A stretch of DNA of 64,000 nt, from assembly GCF_900115045.1 (NCBI RefSeq), contig NZ_FOVC01000001.1, forward strand, positions 434,001 through 498,000, in the 5' to 3' direction. The position numbers were made by a program, and so were the translations under genes. Origin of the DNA: Izhakiella capsodis. GTDB lineage: Bacteria > Pseudomonadota > Gammaproteobacteria > Enterobacterales > Enterobacteriaceae. Under the pieces are notes generated by a model. The model was not told the DNA's origin and ran no database searches. It saw only the letters and a list, made by a program, of their open reading frames with translations. Position 1 is the first letter of the stretch; every line of letters starts with the position of its first letter. Below are positions 9,500 to 17,614 of the stretch, one piece after another.

Positions 9500-10135
9500 T
9501 GGTAATGCTGCTATAGCGGCACAAGACATCCCGGCTTGTAGCCGGTAATGATACCCGCCCTCCCGTTGCGCCTTATCAACACGGATGTAGTCCGGATGTC
9601 CTCTGGTCAACGGCTCAGGTGGCGTAATCTCCCCTTGCCATGATGTCGCAGAACAATCGCTGTAATCCTTCGGAGGGCAGAGGCGATAAGTTAACGGAGC
9701 TTACGTCCGCCTCATCCCTCGGACATGTCAGATAACAGCTAGCAAACTTGTACAAGTTTATTTGAAAGGGCAGTTGATTTTGTCACCTCTATTATTTGCA
9801 ACGTTCAGCTTCATCCGCGCATCACAAGTCCGGCAAACAGCAAGGCCTTATGCTAAGTAAAACGAAAGTTTCCTGTGACAGAAATAGAATCAATCAGGCG
9901 ATACCATGCTCCTGGAGCGTGGGCAACGCTGCAGCGAATAGATCTTAAAAGACAGTGTCGATACCTTCAAGTTAGCCTGATAATGATAACCACCGATTAC
10001 AATAGCTGGCTAATAATAGCACTTTTTGCTCAAGCATTGCGTTGTAAAATCTGGTTTTATTAGTTGTACAATTTTTTAAAATACGTATAACTTTTTTTGC
10101 GGGGTTAGCCGCACTATTGATGATGGAGTAATACA
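9500..10135. other. Gene-poor intergenic region upstream of ycgZ
   Basis: No ORF here resembles a known family. A small CCGGC/GCCGG hairpin lies near 9531-9545 just after apbE but lacks a U-tract. The last 150 bp are AT-rich and presumably carry the ycgZ promoter. Confidence 0.5.
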
Positions 10136-10381
10136 ATGCGCCAGAACAGAAACAACCTCACTACCTCGGAAGCCATTGCCCATTATTTCAGCAAAGCCCG
10201 TCTGCCTTCGCAGCAGGAAACGCTGGGGCAGATTGTGGTTGAAATATTACGTGACGGCCGAAATTTAAATCGCAAATCAATTTGTACAAAATTGTTGCGT
10301 CGGCTTGAGCTGGCCGGTGGGCCAGATGAAGAAAGCCACTATCACGAGCTTATTGGACTGTTGTTCGACCGCCAGAGTTAA
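10136..10381 (+). CDS. ycgZ: YcgZ-like small regulatory protein (YmgB/AriR family)
   Basis: The 81-residue protein matches E. coli YcgZ closely, for example in the segments YFSKARLPSQQETLGQIV and DGRNLNRKSIC. A ribosome binding site (GGAG) lies 8 bases before the ATG. Family knowledge: in E. coli ycgZ, ymgA and ariR form the blue-light and cold-responsive BluR operon, whose products feed the Rcs phosphorelay and alter biofilm matrix. The next gene resembles ymgA, so the order is kept, but ariR and ymgC are not found after it and no BluR gene is in the window. Confidence 0.85.
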   Translation: MRQNRNNLTTSEAIAHYFSKARLPSQQETLGQIVVEILRDGRNLNRKSICTKLLRRLELAGGPDEESHYHELIGLLFDRQS

Positions 10382-10535
10382 TCGATTTTTAAAGGGATAT
10401 CGCGGTGGCGATAAGAGGCCGGGCAGGAAACCGGAACATAACGTTGCAGCGTATGAGCTTTAATCAGGTCTGGATCTTTTTGGGCATGACAGGATTGAGG
10501 CAACAGCACTTGTAACGGTATACAGAGATGTCGTA

Positions 10536-10823
10536 ATGAAAAGAAGCGATGACATAAGATGCATTGATGAACTGATCGGTGAGGCTGTGATGACGCTACT
10601 GGAGTCAGATGGTCCGCTCAATACCCAGGCGCTTACCGATGAGTTAGGCCGGATGGCATCAGAGGAGCAAAACGTAATAAGGCGCCAATCGATATTCGGT
10701 GCGATCAGTGAAGTTATTCAGAGTATTGATGCTTACCGGCACCGTACCGATCGTGGTGCAAACGTCCAGCAAAACGCTAGCCGATCGCTATTTGAACATT
10801 GCTCCCCGGCGCGCAAACATTAA
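10536..10823 (+). CDS. ymgA: YmgA-like small protein
   Basis: The 95-residue protein begins MKRSDDIRCIDELIGEAV and contains RMASEEQNVIRRQ, a pattern similar to E. coli YmgA (MKxSDxxR, GxAV, MxSxEExxxRR). It follows ycgZ by 154 bp, as in the BluR-controlled operon. The last 35 residues are low in hydrophobic residues and less typical, so the tail may be divergent or altered. The ribosome binding site is weak. The role, modulation of Rcs signalling, is inferred from family and context. Confidence 0.6.
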   Translation: MKRSDDIRCIDELIGEAVMTLLESDGPLNTQALTDELGRMASEEQNVIRRQSIFGAISEVIQSIDAYRHRTDRGANVQQNASRSLFEHCSPARKH

Positions 10824-11272
10824 TGTGACAGTGGCTAAGTATTCCTCATCATATAAGCCTCTACCTATCATTACGTTAGCCGGTTACAGCACTGTATCGT
10901 CCGGCGGGCTTAAGTTTGGCGTCGCCGTTTGCCTGAACACCCACTGCTTCTCTGCTTTAAACACGAGAGGCGGTTTAGTTTTTAGGTCTGACTTTCAACC
11001 TTCCAACAGCGTTTTGTAGAGGGTGTGGGTGGGCGTCTGTCTCAGCCTGTAACTAATTCACTGCCGGGCTACCGCAACAAAGCAAAAACGCTTGTTACTT
11101 CCGAGTCTTGTATCAAATATTTACTTAAGGCAGATCAAATATAAAAAAATATTTAAGTGACTTCAGATGACGCGCGCATGATTAAAGAAAAAAAGTATAA
11201 ATTCACTTCTTAAATCCCATGTTCTATTACATATTCTGGGAGCATATTCTATTATATATTCAAGGAGAATAT
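10824..11272. other. Intergenic region upstream of the PAAR toxin gene
   Basis: No gene is recognised. The place where ariR would be expected contains no matching frame. From about 11100 the DNA becomes very AT-rich, with repeats of AAATATTTA, which suggests foreign, H-NS-silenced DNA around the toxin gene. Confidence 0.5.
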
Positions 11273-12514
11273 ATGTCGCGTAATTTGGATCACGCAGTGA
11301 GAGTGGGTGACTTTGTTACATGTCCACATTGCGAGCATACTCGTATAACATCGGGCTCATCAAACGTATTTATTGAAGGGAAACCGGCTGCTCGTTCTGG
11401 AGATCGATGCAAATGCGGTGGCGGTGTGGATGCAGGACAGGAAAAAATTAAAATAAATGGTCTGCACGCAGCCTGTGTTAATTCTAATCATTCAGGCCAT
11501 ACAGCGGTTAATGGGGCAGAAAGCGTGTTTATTGGCCAGCGATCATCAAACAGAATAATCAGAAGTGCGGGTATTTCTGATGGTGACATAAGCGATCTGA
11601 CGGCAAGATTTCAAAATTTAAACCTGGGTCACGAGGCAATGGACGTAGATCTGCAAGATTATAATATATCCCATCATCAAGCATATACTACAACTGGGAC
11701 TCCTCCTCTCGCCGTAGAAAATTTGGATTTAGAGTCCTTTGATTTTATCCCGCCTAATCCGGGATACAATACAACCGCAAGTCCTCCTCTCAGCGTAGAC
11801 TATATGGATATAGACTCGTTTGACGATTCTCCTCGTCATCATGGCAGATACGCGTCAACTGACAATCCTCATCATGGTAGATACGCATCAACCGACAATC
11901 AACCTGATACCAATGAAGTCAGTGGATCACTGCCTGACAAGAATTCCAGTCAATATGTCGATGGCAGTGATAGTAAAGGTCAAACCTGTGCTAGTTGTCG
12001 TAAACAGAAAAGCACATCGAAAGTGGAAACATCCACCGGAGAGAATAAGGAGAATAGTTTAGGGTTTATTGAAAAAAAAGTTTATGGTGAATATGTCTAC
12101 AGAGCAGATCGCACTCCTCCCGATGAGGTGCTGGCTCATGGATTTAGTAGCTCTAATAATTTTGACGGTGTTCCACGGATGATTAATGGCGATAATATTT
12201 TAATTGCATCTGATACTGAAGATGGTGCAACCCAGTATGGGGAAGATAACCTGTTTAATCAGAGCGGGCGTAATATATTTTACGTATACAGAATAGATGC
12301 GCAAAATGTCAGGGGATCTTCACTAATGGAAAATGTAGAAAGGCAAAGCAGTGCAGCTATTGCAAATCACTGGTCGCCGAATAGCAGACCCATTGATATT
12401 GCAGAAGGTGCAGGTGAATACAGAGAAGTCCATTTGGATAATACTCAAATTAATCCCAATAATATTGTTGTAGTTAATACAGTAGAGCGCTGGGTTCCTC
12501 ATGACGATTTTTAA
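11273..12514 (+). CDS. PAAR-domain protein with C-terminal ADP-ribosyltransferase-like toxin domain (candidate T6SS effector)
   Basis: Start ATG 11273 has AAGGAG six bases upstream; an in-frame upstream start at 11219 lacks one. The product is 413 residues. Residues 1-92 are a PAAR domain with metal-binding Cys/His pairs (TCPHCEH, GDRCKCGG) and the literal motif GKPAARSGD. Residues 115-260 are a polar linker with tandem repeats and a CASC pair. Residues 265-413 resemble the A subunit of cholera toxin/heat-labile toxin: YRADRTPPDEV carries the NAD-binding Arg277, IFYVYRI matches YYIYVI, and GEYREV carries the likely catalytic Glu385. The STS strand is replaced by IASDT and the first of two glutamates by Tyr383. 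PAAR proteins sharpen the T6SS spike and deliver fused toxins. No T6SS or immunity gene is nearby. The gene is AT-rich, suggesting transfer. Confidence 0.82.
   Translation: MSRNLDHAVRVGDFVTCPHCEHTRITSGSSNVFIEGKPAARSGDRCKCGGGVDAGQEKIKINGLHAACVNSNHSGHTAVNGAESVFIGQRSSNRIIRSAGISDGDISDLTARFQNLNLGHEAMDVDLQDYNISHHQAYTTTGTPPLAVENLDLESFDFIPPNPGYNTTASPPLSVDYMDIDSFDDSPRHHGRYASTDNPHHGRYASTDNQPDTNEVSGSLPDKNSSQYVDGSDSKGQTCASCRKQKSTSKVETSTGENKENSLGFIEKKVYGEYVYRADRTPPDEVLAHGFSSSNNFDGVPRMINGDNILIASDTEDGATQYGEDNLFNQSGRNIFYVYRIDAQNVRGSSLMENVERQSSAAIANHWSPNSRPIDIAEGAGEYREVHLDNTQINPNNIVVVNTVERWVPHDDF
11681..11899 (+). repeat. In-frame tandem repeats in the toxin linker
   Basis: Two degenerate copies of about 28 residues (AYTTTGTPPLAVENLDLESFD and YNTTASPPLSVDYMDIDSFD) are followed by two near-perfect copies of HHGRYASTDN spaced 11 residues apart. 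The DNA copies differ mostly at third positions. They lie between the PAAR and toxin domains, where length changes would be tolerated. Confidence 0.85.
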
Positions 12515-12938
12515 ACATTCCTCTGTAGTGTGTCGTATTAGTGACGGCGAGTAATCAGCAATAGCAGGGCTGATTACTCAAACATTCAAGAGTATACTAT
12601 CAGCCGCGCGCAACTGCTTTTTCGGCGTGATGGTTGATATACTGTCGAGCCATAACGGCAACGCCGTTTTTCACTGCTATCTGTCGTGGTTACTTAAGGA
12701 AAACCGCTATTGGGGTGACACAGAAACGCGATGCGTTGAACGAATTGATGAATAGCCCCATCACGGCAACAATACTAACAGGCAGTCTGCAACGATAACG
12801 GACATGATCAGCGGCAAAATGATGCGATCGAATGTTTGAAGCTTGCCAGAATCCAGGTCGCGAGATGCTTCCTGACAAGTTTTATCTGACTTTTCCTGGC
12901 TTGAATAAAGCGGCAATATCATAAGTAGAGGAGAGTTG
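12515..12938. other. Region after the toxin gene; no immunity gene recognised
   Basis: No plus-strand ORF with a ribosome binding site follows the toxin. Two short overlapping minus-strand frames (12690-12878 and 12761-12949) contain hydrophobic stretches (RIILPLIMSVIVADCLLV; SIVAVMGLFINSF) that could be pieces of one frameshifted membrane protein, but I do not recognise a family. Confidence 0.4.
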
Positions 12939-13195
12939 ATGGCCGTCATTGGTTATATCAACGTATTAACAATCGATCAAAACAGCGATTTGCAGCGTAA
13001 TATACTCACAAGTGCAAACTGCGACCGCATTTCTGAAGACTGCATGAGCGGAAAAGTTGCCAGCTGTTCTGGCCTGAAACGTGCGTTAATAGCGAAGACA
13101 CCCCTGCCGTGTGGAGAGTAGACAGTGTGGCGGTAGCCAGGGTATGGGGCATAGGTGGAAGGTCCAACCCATTAAAGCCGCATTACCGTGAATAG
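12939..13195 (+). pseudogene. Hin/Gin-type DNA invertase (serine recombinase) remnant
   Basis: From the ATG at 12939 (AGGAGA upstream) the frame reads MAVIGYINVLTIDQN, then DLQRNILTSANCDRI and GLKRAL. This matches the N-terminus of Hin (MATIGYIRVSTIDQN...SANCDRIFED...GLKRAL) almost residue by residue. The catalytic serine and its partner arginine of the RVS motif are replaced: N and L stand in NVL. After GLKRAL the frame shifts; DTPAVWRVDS in the new frame corresponds to GDTLVVWKLDR. The middle of the protein is then deleted, and a stop is reached at 13195. The relic cannot be active and records a lost invertible or phage element. Confidence 0.75.
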
Positions 13196-13558
13196 ATAGG
13201 GCGAGGGCCATCACGCTGGCATTCGGCCATTTTTTTGCAATATTGAAATGCTGCAGCAATGCCATTTATGTCACGAGGATGGGCGCACTTATCGTGCGGC
13301 GCAACAAGTCATTGGCTCCCAGTAGTGAGGGATAACTCCCTGTGTAGATATAAAAAAATGAAACAATTCAGAATTGGAACGCGCCGCCAGAGGATAGCTA
13401 AAATGGAGGCAAATAGTGATAAGAATAACCGCAGTTGATATGGTGCCCCCTTTCTCGGTCATAGAGATTTCTGCAAGCCTCACTGGTATGATTACGGTGC
13501 CAAAAGCTGTGAATACACAGCAGTTTCGGACTCACTTCCACCACAGGACTTTGATTGA
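13196..13558. other. Decayed region between invertase relic and SMR gene
   Basis: No intact gene is seen. The minus strand contains hydrophobic fragments in changing frames (for example SVMALALSIHGNAALMG near 13140-13240), suggesting a destroyed membrane protein, but the family cannot be named. Confidence 0.35.
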
Positions 13559-13897
13559 ATGATCAAAATTTATCTGCTTCTGATTGTATCGGTAATTGCT
13601 GAAACCTTAGCGACATCAATGGTGAAAGCGACTGATGGTTTCACCCGATTGGTGCCGTCAGTCATTGTGGTGGTGGGTTATGCCATTTCGTTTTACGGCC
13701 TTTCCCACGTTGTGAAAGTGCTAAATTTGGGCATTGCTTACGCGATATGGGCTGGATTGGGAATTATTCTCGTATCAATGATCTCTTATTTTTATTACCA
13801 TCAAAAACTCGACTTAGCCGCGATTATTGGTATCGCCTTTATTATCGCGGGTGTGGTGATTATTAATCTCTTCTCTGGTTCAGTGATTGAATCATAA
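13559..13897 (+). CDS. Small multidrug resistance (SMR) transporter, EmrE-like
   Basis: The 112-residue product has four membrane helices and the SMR hallmarks: a membrane glutamate in the first helix (SVIAETLATS), GFTRLVPSV after it, the GIAYAIWAGLG motif with the essential Trp, and LDLAAIIGIAFIIAGVVIIN in helix four. SMR dimers exchange protons for hydrophobic cations; the GAIYAIW-type core leaves open whether the substrate is a quaternary ammonium compound, guanidinium or polyamine. The start has only a weak ribosome binding site. It is a single-gene unit followed by its own terminator, sitting in an accessory stretch, so horizontal acquisition is likely. Confidence 0.88.
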   Translation: MIKIYLLLIVSVIAETLATSMVKATDGFTRLVPSVIVVVGYAISFYGLSHVVKVLNLGIAYAIWAGLGIILVSMISYFYYHQKLDLAAIIGIAFIIAGVVIINLFSGSVIES

Positions 13898-13919
13898 TTA
13901 TTCTTAGGCTTCATCACTA

Positions 13920-13947
13920 CAGGCGTTTGTTGGCGCCTGTGTTTTCT
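13920..13947 (+). terminator. Rho-independent terminator of the SMR gene
   Basis: CAGGCG (13920-13925) pairs with CGCCTG (13934-13939), followed by TGTTTTCT. It lies 23 bp after the SMR stop codon. Confidence 0.7.
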
Positions 13948-14588
13948 GAAAATTGGCTCACATTATTACCGGCAGTAACCCAGGATTCGAGCCGAAACAG
14001 CACAGAATATCACGGTCGTCAGCATAGCTGTGTCATCTCTCAACGAGAAAAATTAGCGCGCGATGAAACGCGTAATGATGTTGCTTTATGATATGACGGG
14101 AAAAGTCGTTATCAATTAACGCGTCGGCAGGGCGTACAAGGCGGTAATAGAGCTTCAGCTGCCGGAAAAGGAAGGCAGTTGATCATCAGGCCTGATTGGT
14201 AGCAATAGAGATTGGCGTTGCCGCAGAGTAAAATTTTCCAGCGAAATTTCACCGCCGGAGAAGCTGTCTTACCATAACGTAACATGTCAGTGGTGTCGCT
14301 ATTGTACAAGGTACTCAGTGCTACGGTTACTCATTCAGATGTTTTATCCCGCGCAGATGATTTCTTAGTAAGCCCTGACTTTATTCTGCGCGGATATCAA
14401 GCGGATAGGTGATAGTACTTCCTATTCAGAGGGTTGAATGCACTTAAGAATAGTGAATCCGATCTGCCCGGGGGCGCTCCCGGGCATAACCGGAACGATG
14501 TCTTCAGCGATTTTCTACGTCAAACAAACTGACTTTTTGTATACAGTACCAGCCTGAAGTGACTTTGCCGGTCCTGCCACTATTTCGC
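13948..14588. other. Long intergenic region downstream of ychF
   Basis: About 640 bp without a recognised gene. A strong GC palindrome (TGCCCGGG/CCCGGGCA, 14465-14486) lies some 100 bp beyond the end of ychF; it lacks a U-tract on either strand, so I do not call it a terminator. The remaining frames are short and resemble nothing known. Confidence 0.45.
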
Positions 14589-15680
14589 TTAGACGTTGAA
14601 CAGGAAGTTCATTACATCGCCATCTTTGACGATGTACTCTTTACCTTCGGAGCGCATTTTACCGGCCTCTTTAGCACCCTGTTCACCTTTGTAGCTTATA
14701 AAATCATCAAATCCGATGGTTTGAGCGCGAATAAAGCCTTTTTCAAAATCGGTGTGAATTTTACCCGCGGCCTGCGGTGCGGTTGCGCCCACTGGAATGG
14801 TCCATGCGCGAACTTCTTTAACGCCAGCGGTGAAATAGGTCTGCAAATTTAGCAGGGAATAGCCGGCGCGAATGACGCGGTTCAGGCCCGGCTCCTCGAG
14901 ACCCAACTCGGCCATAAATTCGTCGCGCTCCTCGTCGTCGAGTTCGGCGATATCCGATTCCACCGCCGCGCATACCGGTACGACCACCGAACCTTCCTGC
15001 TCAGCGATAGCGCGTACCTGGTCGAGGTAGGGATTGTTATCGAAACCATCTTCATTGACGTTAGCAATATACATCGTGGGTTTTAGCGTCAGGAAACTGA
15101 GGTAGCGGATAGCGGCTTTTTCTTCATCAGAGAGGCCAAGTGCGCGCAGCATGCCAGCATTTCCCAGGTGTGGCAGACATTTTTCCAGTACCGCCTGCTC
15201 GGTTTTTGCGTCTTTATCACCCCCTTTAGCTTTTTTCTGGATACGATGCAACGCGCGTTCGCAAGTATCAAGATCGGAAAGTGCCAGCTCGGTGTTGATA
15301 ATATCAATGTCTTCAGCGGGATTAACTTTGCCGGAAACGTGAATGATATTATCGTTTTCAAAGCAGCGTACGACGTGGCCGATAGCTTCAGTTTCGCGGA
15401 TGTTTGTCAGGAATTGGTTACCCAAACCCTCACCTTTGGAAGCGCCTTTTACCAGTCCAGCGATGTCAACGAACTCCATTGATGTGGGCACTGTGCGCTG
15501 TGGCTTAACGATCTCAGCCAGTTTATCCAGGCGCTGGTCAGGCATAGGAACCACGCCCGTGTTCGGCTCAATGGTACAGAATGGGAAGTTAGCTGCTTCA
15601 ATACCTGCTTTGGTCAGCGCGTTGAACAGGGTGGATTTTCCGACGTTTGGCAGACCCACGATACCGCATTTGAAACCCAT
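14589..15680 (-). CDS. ychF: Ribosome-associated ATPase/GTPase YchF (OLA1 family)
   Basis: The 363-residue length equals that of E. coli YchF. The G1 loop GLPNVGKSTL is near residue 8, G3 is DIAGLVKGAS, and the position of NKxD is taken by the family-typical NVNED, which explains the preference for ATP over GTP. A coiled-coil insert and a C-terminal TGS domain (EKGFIRAQTIGFDDF) follow. YchF binds ribosomes and represses oxidative stress defence in E. coli. Usually pth lies immediately upstream in one operon; here an opposite-strand EAL gene separates them, so ychF must have its own promoter in 15681-16016. Confidence 0.97.
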   Translation of the reverse strand: MGFKCGIVGLPNVGKSTLFNALTKAGIEAANFPFCTIEPNTGVVPMPDQRLDKLAEIVKPQRTVPTSMEFVDIAGLVKGASKGEGLGNQFLTNIRETEAIGHVVRCFENDNIIHVSGKVNPAEDIDIINTELALSDLDTCERALHRIQKKAKGGDKDAKTEQAVLEKCLPHLGNAGMLRALGLSDEEKAAIRYLSFLTLKPTMYIANVNEDGFDNNPYLDQVRAIAEQEGSVVVPVCAAVESDIAELDDEERDEFMAELGLEEPGLNRVIRAGYSLLNLQTYFTAGVKEVRAWTIPVGATAPQAAGKIHTDFEKGFIRAQTIGFDDFISYKGEQGAKEAGKMRSEGKEYIVKDGDVMNFLFNV

Positions 15681-16016
15681 GGTTAAATCACCTTAAATTC
15701 TTTTAATTCAATGCGTTATATGATCGCATTGACGATAACTTGATACGACTGAGAGCATTATACACATAAATACCCCTTGATTGGGGCCGATTTAATCGTC
15801 TGGCGCCAATCAGTGAGATGACTTAGCCAGCGTCGCCCTAATTGCGTTTATCGCAGGGACACAGCCGTTAGTGTCGGAGCTAACACCCGGATAAATCGGG
15901 CTGTCTCATCTGGCAATTTTGCTGCTGAAAACCAATAAAGTTTGTTGCTACTGGTGCCGATAAAAGGGAATCGCGCCGGAGTCTATCGCTGATTTATTTG
16001 CGGGTCGCGGGAACAA
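15681..16016. other. Divergent promoter region of ychF and the EAL gene
   Basis: About 335 bp between two divergent genes. The ychF promoter must lie here because the usual pth-ychF operon is split. No strong regulator site is recognised. Confidence 0.5.
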
Positions 16017-16736
16017 ATGCGATTTTCAATCAGCAGTATCGCAACGGCAAAATATATGACCAATGAATTTATTTGCGTGCCAATCCATACGCCTTGCGGT
16101 GGGATAATTGGTGTGGATCTCAGCCTTATTAGTAGTGCGCGAGAGTTGAAGGATGATCGGTTAGCGGCTCGTGACAATTATTCGCAGATATCGTTTACTG
16201 AAAAAGAAAGATTATTGCTCAGACAGCTGCAGGCAGTTGAACAGCAGGCAGATTTCTTTCTTAGCGAAAATCTGGTCTGCGGCGTGAATATTGATTTCCA
16301 CCTGGCCGGAATTATCACCAGCTCGCCGGTGATAAAGGAAACTTTGAGAAAGCTGACGTTTGTTCGTCTAAAAATATCGGAAAAATTCCCGAATCTTGAT
16401 GACGGGCTGGATAATCCTTTGATACACAGCCTTATTGAGCAGAAAAATCGACTGTGGCTGGACGATCTGGGTGCCGGCTTTTGCAATCTGAGTGCGTTAC
16501 AGTCTTGCCTGTTTGAAGCGGTAAAGTTTGACCGACGTTTTTATCTGAAACACGTTGGCAAGCCGTTTTTTTCAGTGATTATCAACAAAGTTCACCAATT
16601 CAGCGAACGGATTATCATTGAAGGCGTAGAGAATACGCAGCAACTTGAAACGCTACACGCAAATCATATCTGGGGCGTGCAGGGCTATTATGGACCCTCA
16701 GTCCGACTGGATTGCCTGAGACGTGACTTGCGTTAA
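16017..16736 (+). CDS. Degenerate EAL-domain protein (probably inactive phosphodiesterase fold)
   Basis: The 239-residue product is a stand-alone EAL domain. Recognisable motifs are CGVNIDFHL (Asn strand), LDDLGAGFCNLSAL (DDFGxG loop), VKFDRRF, IIEGVENTQQLETL (EGVE) and WGVQGYYGP (QGY). The signature EAL is replaced by GVDLSLI, and the metal-binding Glu of LEITE by Lys in RLKISE. These changes make c-di-GMP hydrolysis unlikely. Its length and degeneracy recall YdiV/RflP, which binds FlhD rather than c-di-GMP, and a clear YdiV is present at 55579. It sits opposite and between pth and ychF, which are normally one operon, so it looks like an insertion. Target unknown. Confidence 0.8.
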   Translation: MRFSISSIATAKYMTNEFICVPIHTPCGGIIGVDLSLISSARELKDDRLAARDNYSQISFTEKERLLLRQLQAVEQQADFFLSENLVCGVNIDFHLAGIITSSPVIKETLRKLTFVRLKISEKFPNLDDGLDNPLIHSLIEQKNRLWLDDLGAGFCNLSALQSCLFEAVKFDRRFYLKHVGKPFFSVIINKVHQFSERIIIEGVENTQQLETLHANHIWGVQGYYGPSVRLDCLRRDLR

Positions 16737-16747
16737 TCTTTGTTCTG

Positions 16748-17341
16748 CTAGCTCTGCGCTTTAAAGGCGTGCAGGCGATTGATTGCTTTCAGGCGATCAT
16801 GCTCCCGTAGCCAGAGTTCAGTACAGCGCGCCGCTTCGTCAATGGCATCTTCAATCAGCTTCTGTTCAGCGGCCAGAGGTTTGCCAAGTACGAAGCCGGT
16901 GACTTTATTTCGTTCGCCGGGATGGCCTATGCCGATGCGTAGCCGGTGAAAGTTAAGATTGTTTCCAAGCTTACTGATGATATCTTTCAAGCCATTGTGA
17001 CCACCGTGACCGCCGCCCTGTTTAAGTTTTGCGACGCCGGGTGGCAGGTCCAGCTCATCATGAGCGACCAGAATTTCCTCGGGTGCAATGCGGTAAAAGC
17101 TCGCCGTAGCCGCAACGGCTTTACCGCTTAGATTCATAAACGTTGTCGGCACCAACAGGCGTATGTCTTCCCCGGCGATAGCAATACGACCGGTGTAACC
17201 ATAAAATTTAGGTTCATCTTTCAGCAACGCATTGTAGCGCTGTGCCAGATAACTAACATACCATTCGCCCGCATTGTGACGCGTTGTCGCATATTCCGCG
17301 CCAGGGTTAGCAAGCCCAACGATTAGCTTAACTGCTTCCAC
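16748..17341 (-). CDS. pth: Peptidyl-tRNA hydrolase
   Basis: The 197-residue protein is close to E. coli Pth (194). It releases peptides from prematurely dropped peptidyl-tRNA. Visible motifs are LIVGLANPGAEYATTRHNAG with the catalytic His, LVPTTFMNLSGKAV, LVAHDELDLPPG and GGGHGGHNGLKDI. Translation starts at a GTG at 17341 behind CAGGA; the ATG just upstream is out of frame. Normally pth leads directly into ychF; here the EAL gene lies between them on the other strand. Confidence 0.97.
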   Translation of the reverse strand: MEAVKLIVGLANPGAEYATTRHNAGEWYVSYLAQRYNALLKDEPKFYGYTGRIAIAGEDIRLLVPTTFMNLSGKAVAATASFYRIAPEEILVAHDELDLPPGVAKLKQGGGHGGHNGLKDIISKLGNNLNFHRLRIGIGHPGERNKVTGFVLGKPLAAEQKLIEDAIDEAARCTELWLREHDRLKAINRLHAFKAQS

Positions 17342-17427
17342 GTCATGTTCCTGATGAATAACTAATTCAGGGCGTCAGTTTACTGCCTGCCGGATGGGAA
17401 CTCAAAGCCTATAGCGCCATCTGTAGG

Positions 17428-17446
17428 AAAAATGATTATCATCAGT
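17428..17446. promoter_or_regulatory. Fur-box-like element between pth and ychH
   Basis: The core ATGATTATCAT is nearly palindromic, and the 19-bp window matches the classical Fur consensus at about 13 positions. It lies about 90 bp upstream of pth and 170 bp upstream of ychH. No iron gene is adjacent, so a chance match is possible. Confidence 0.3.
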
Positions 17447-17614
17447 GATTATTGTTTTTTTAAGTAAAAAAAACTTACAGAAGTAAGTTTCTGTCAAATT
17501 TAGGCAGTAATGTGATGCTGCACGCAACAGAACACACTTCCATTTTCTAAAATAATTAACCAAAGTCGACGGAGTTTGTCAGTTTCACATTTTTTATTGA
17601 GGGAGGTGACGGTA

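Noticed and set aside
9875..10063. 62-residue ORF upstream of ycgZ
   Set aside because: No ribosome binding site, no recognisable motif and atypical composition.
11219..11272. Upstream in-frame start for the PAAR protein adding 18 residues
   Set aside because: The ATG at 11273 has an ideal AAGGAG site and starts with a standard PAAR N-terminus; the upstream start has none.
11837..11899. Short direct repeats considered as a CRISPR-like array
   Set aside because: Only two in-frame copies inside a coding region, differing at third codon positions; no spacers.
12936..13121. Small plus-strand ORF first considered as an immunity gene for the toxin
   Set aside because: Its sequence matches the N-terminus of Hin-type invertases, not an immunity protein.
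12600..13558. Search for hix/gix recombination sites around the invertase relic
   Set aside because: Only single AAAACC half-sites occur; no 26-bp inverted site could be found by eye.
14465..14486. GC-rich palindrome considered as the ychF terminator
   Set aside because: It lies over 100 bp after ychF and has no T tract on either strand.
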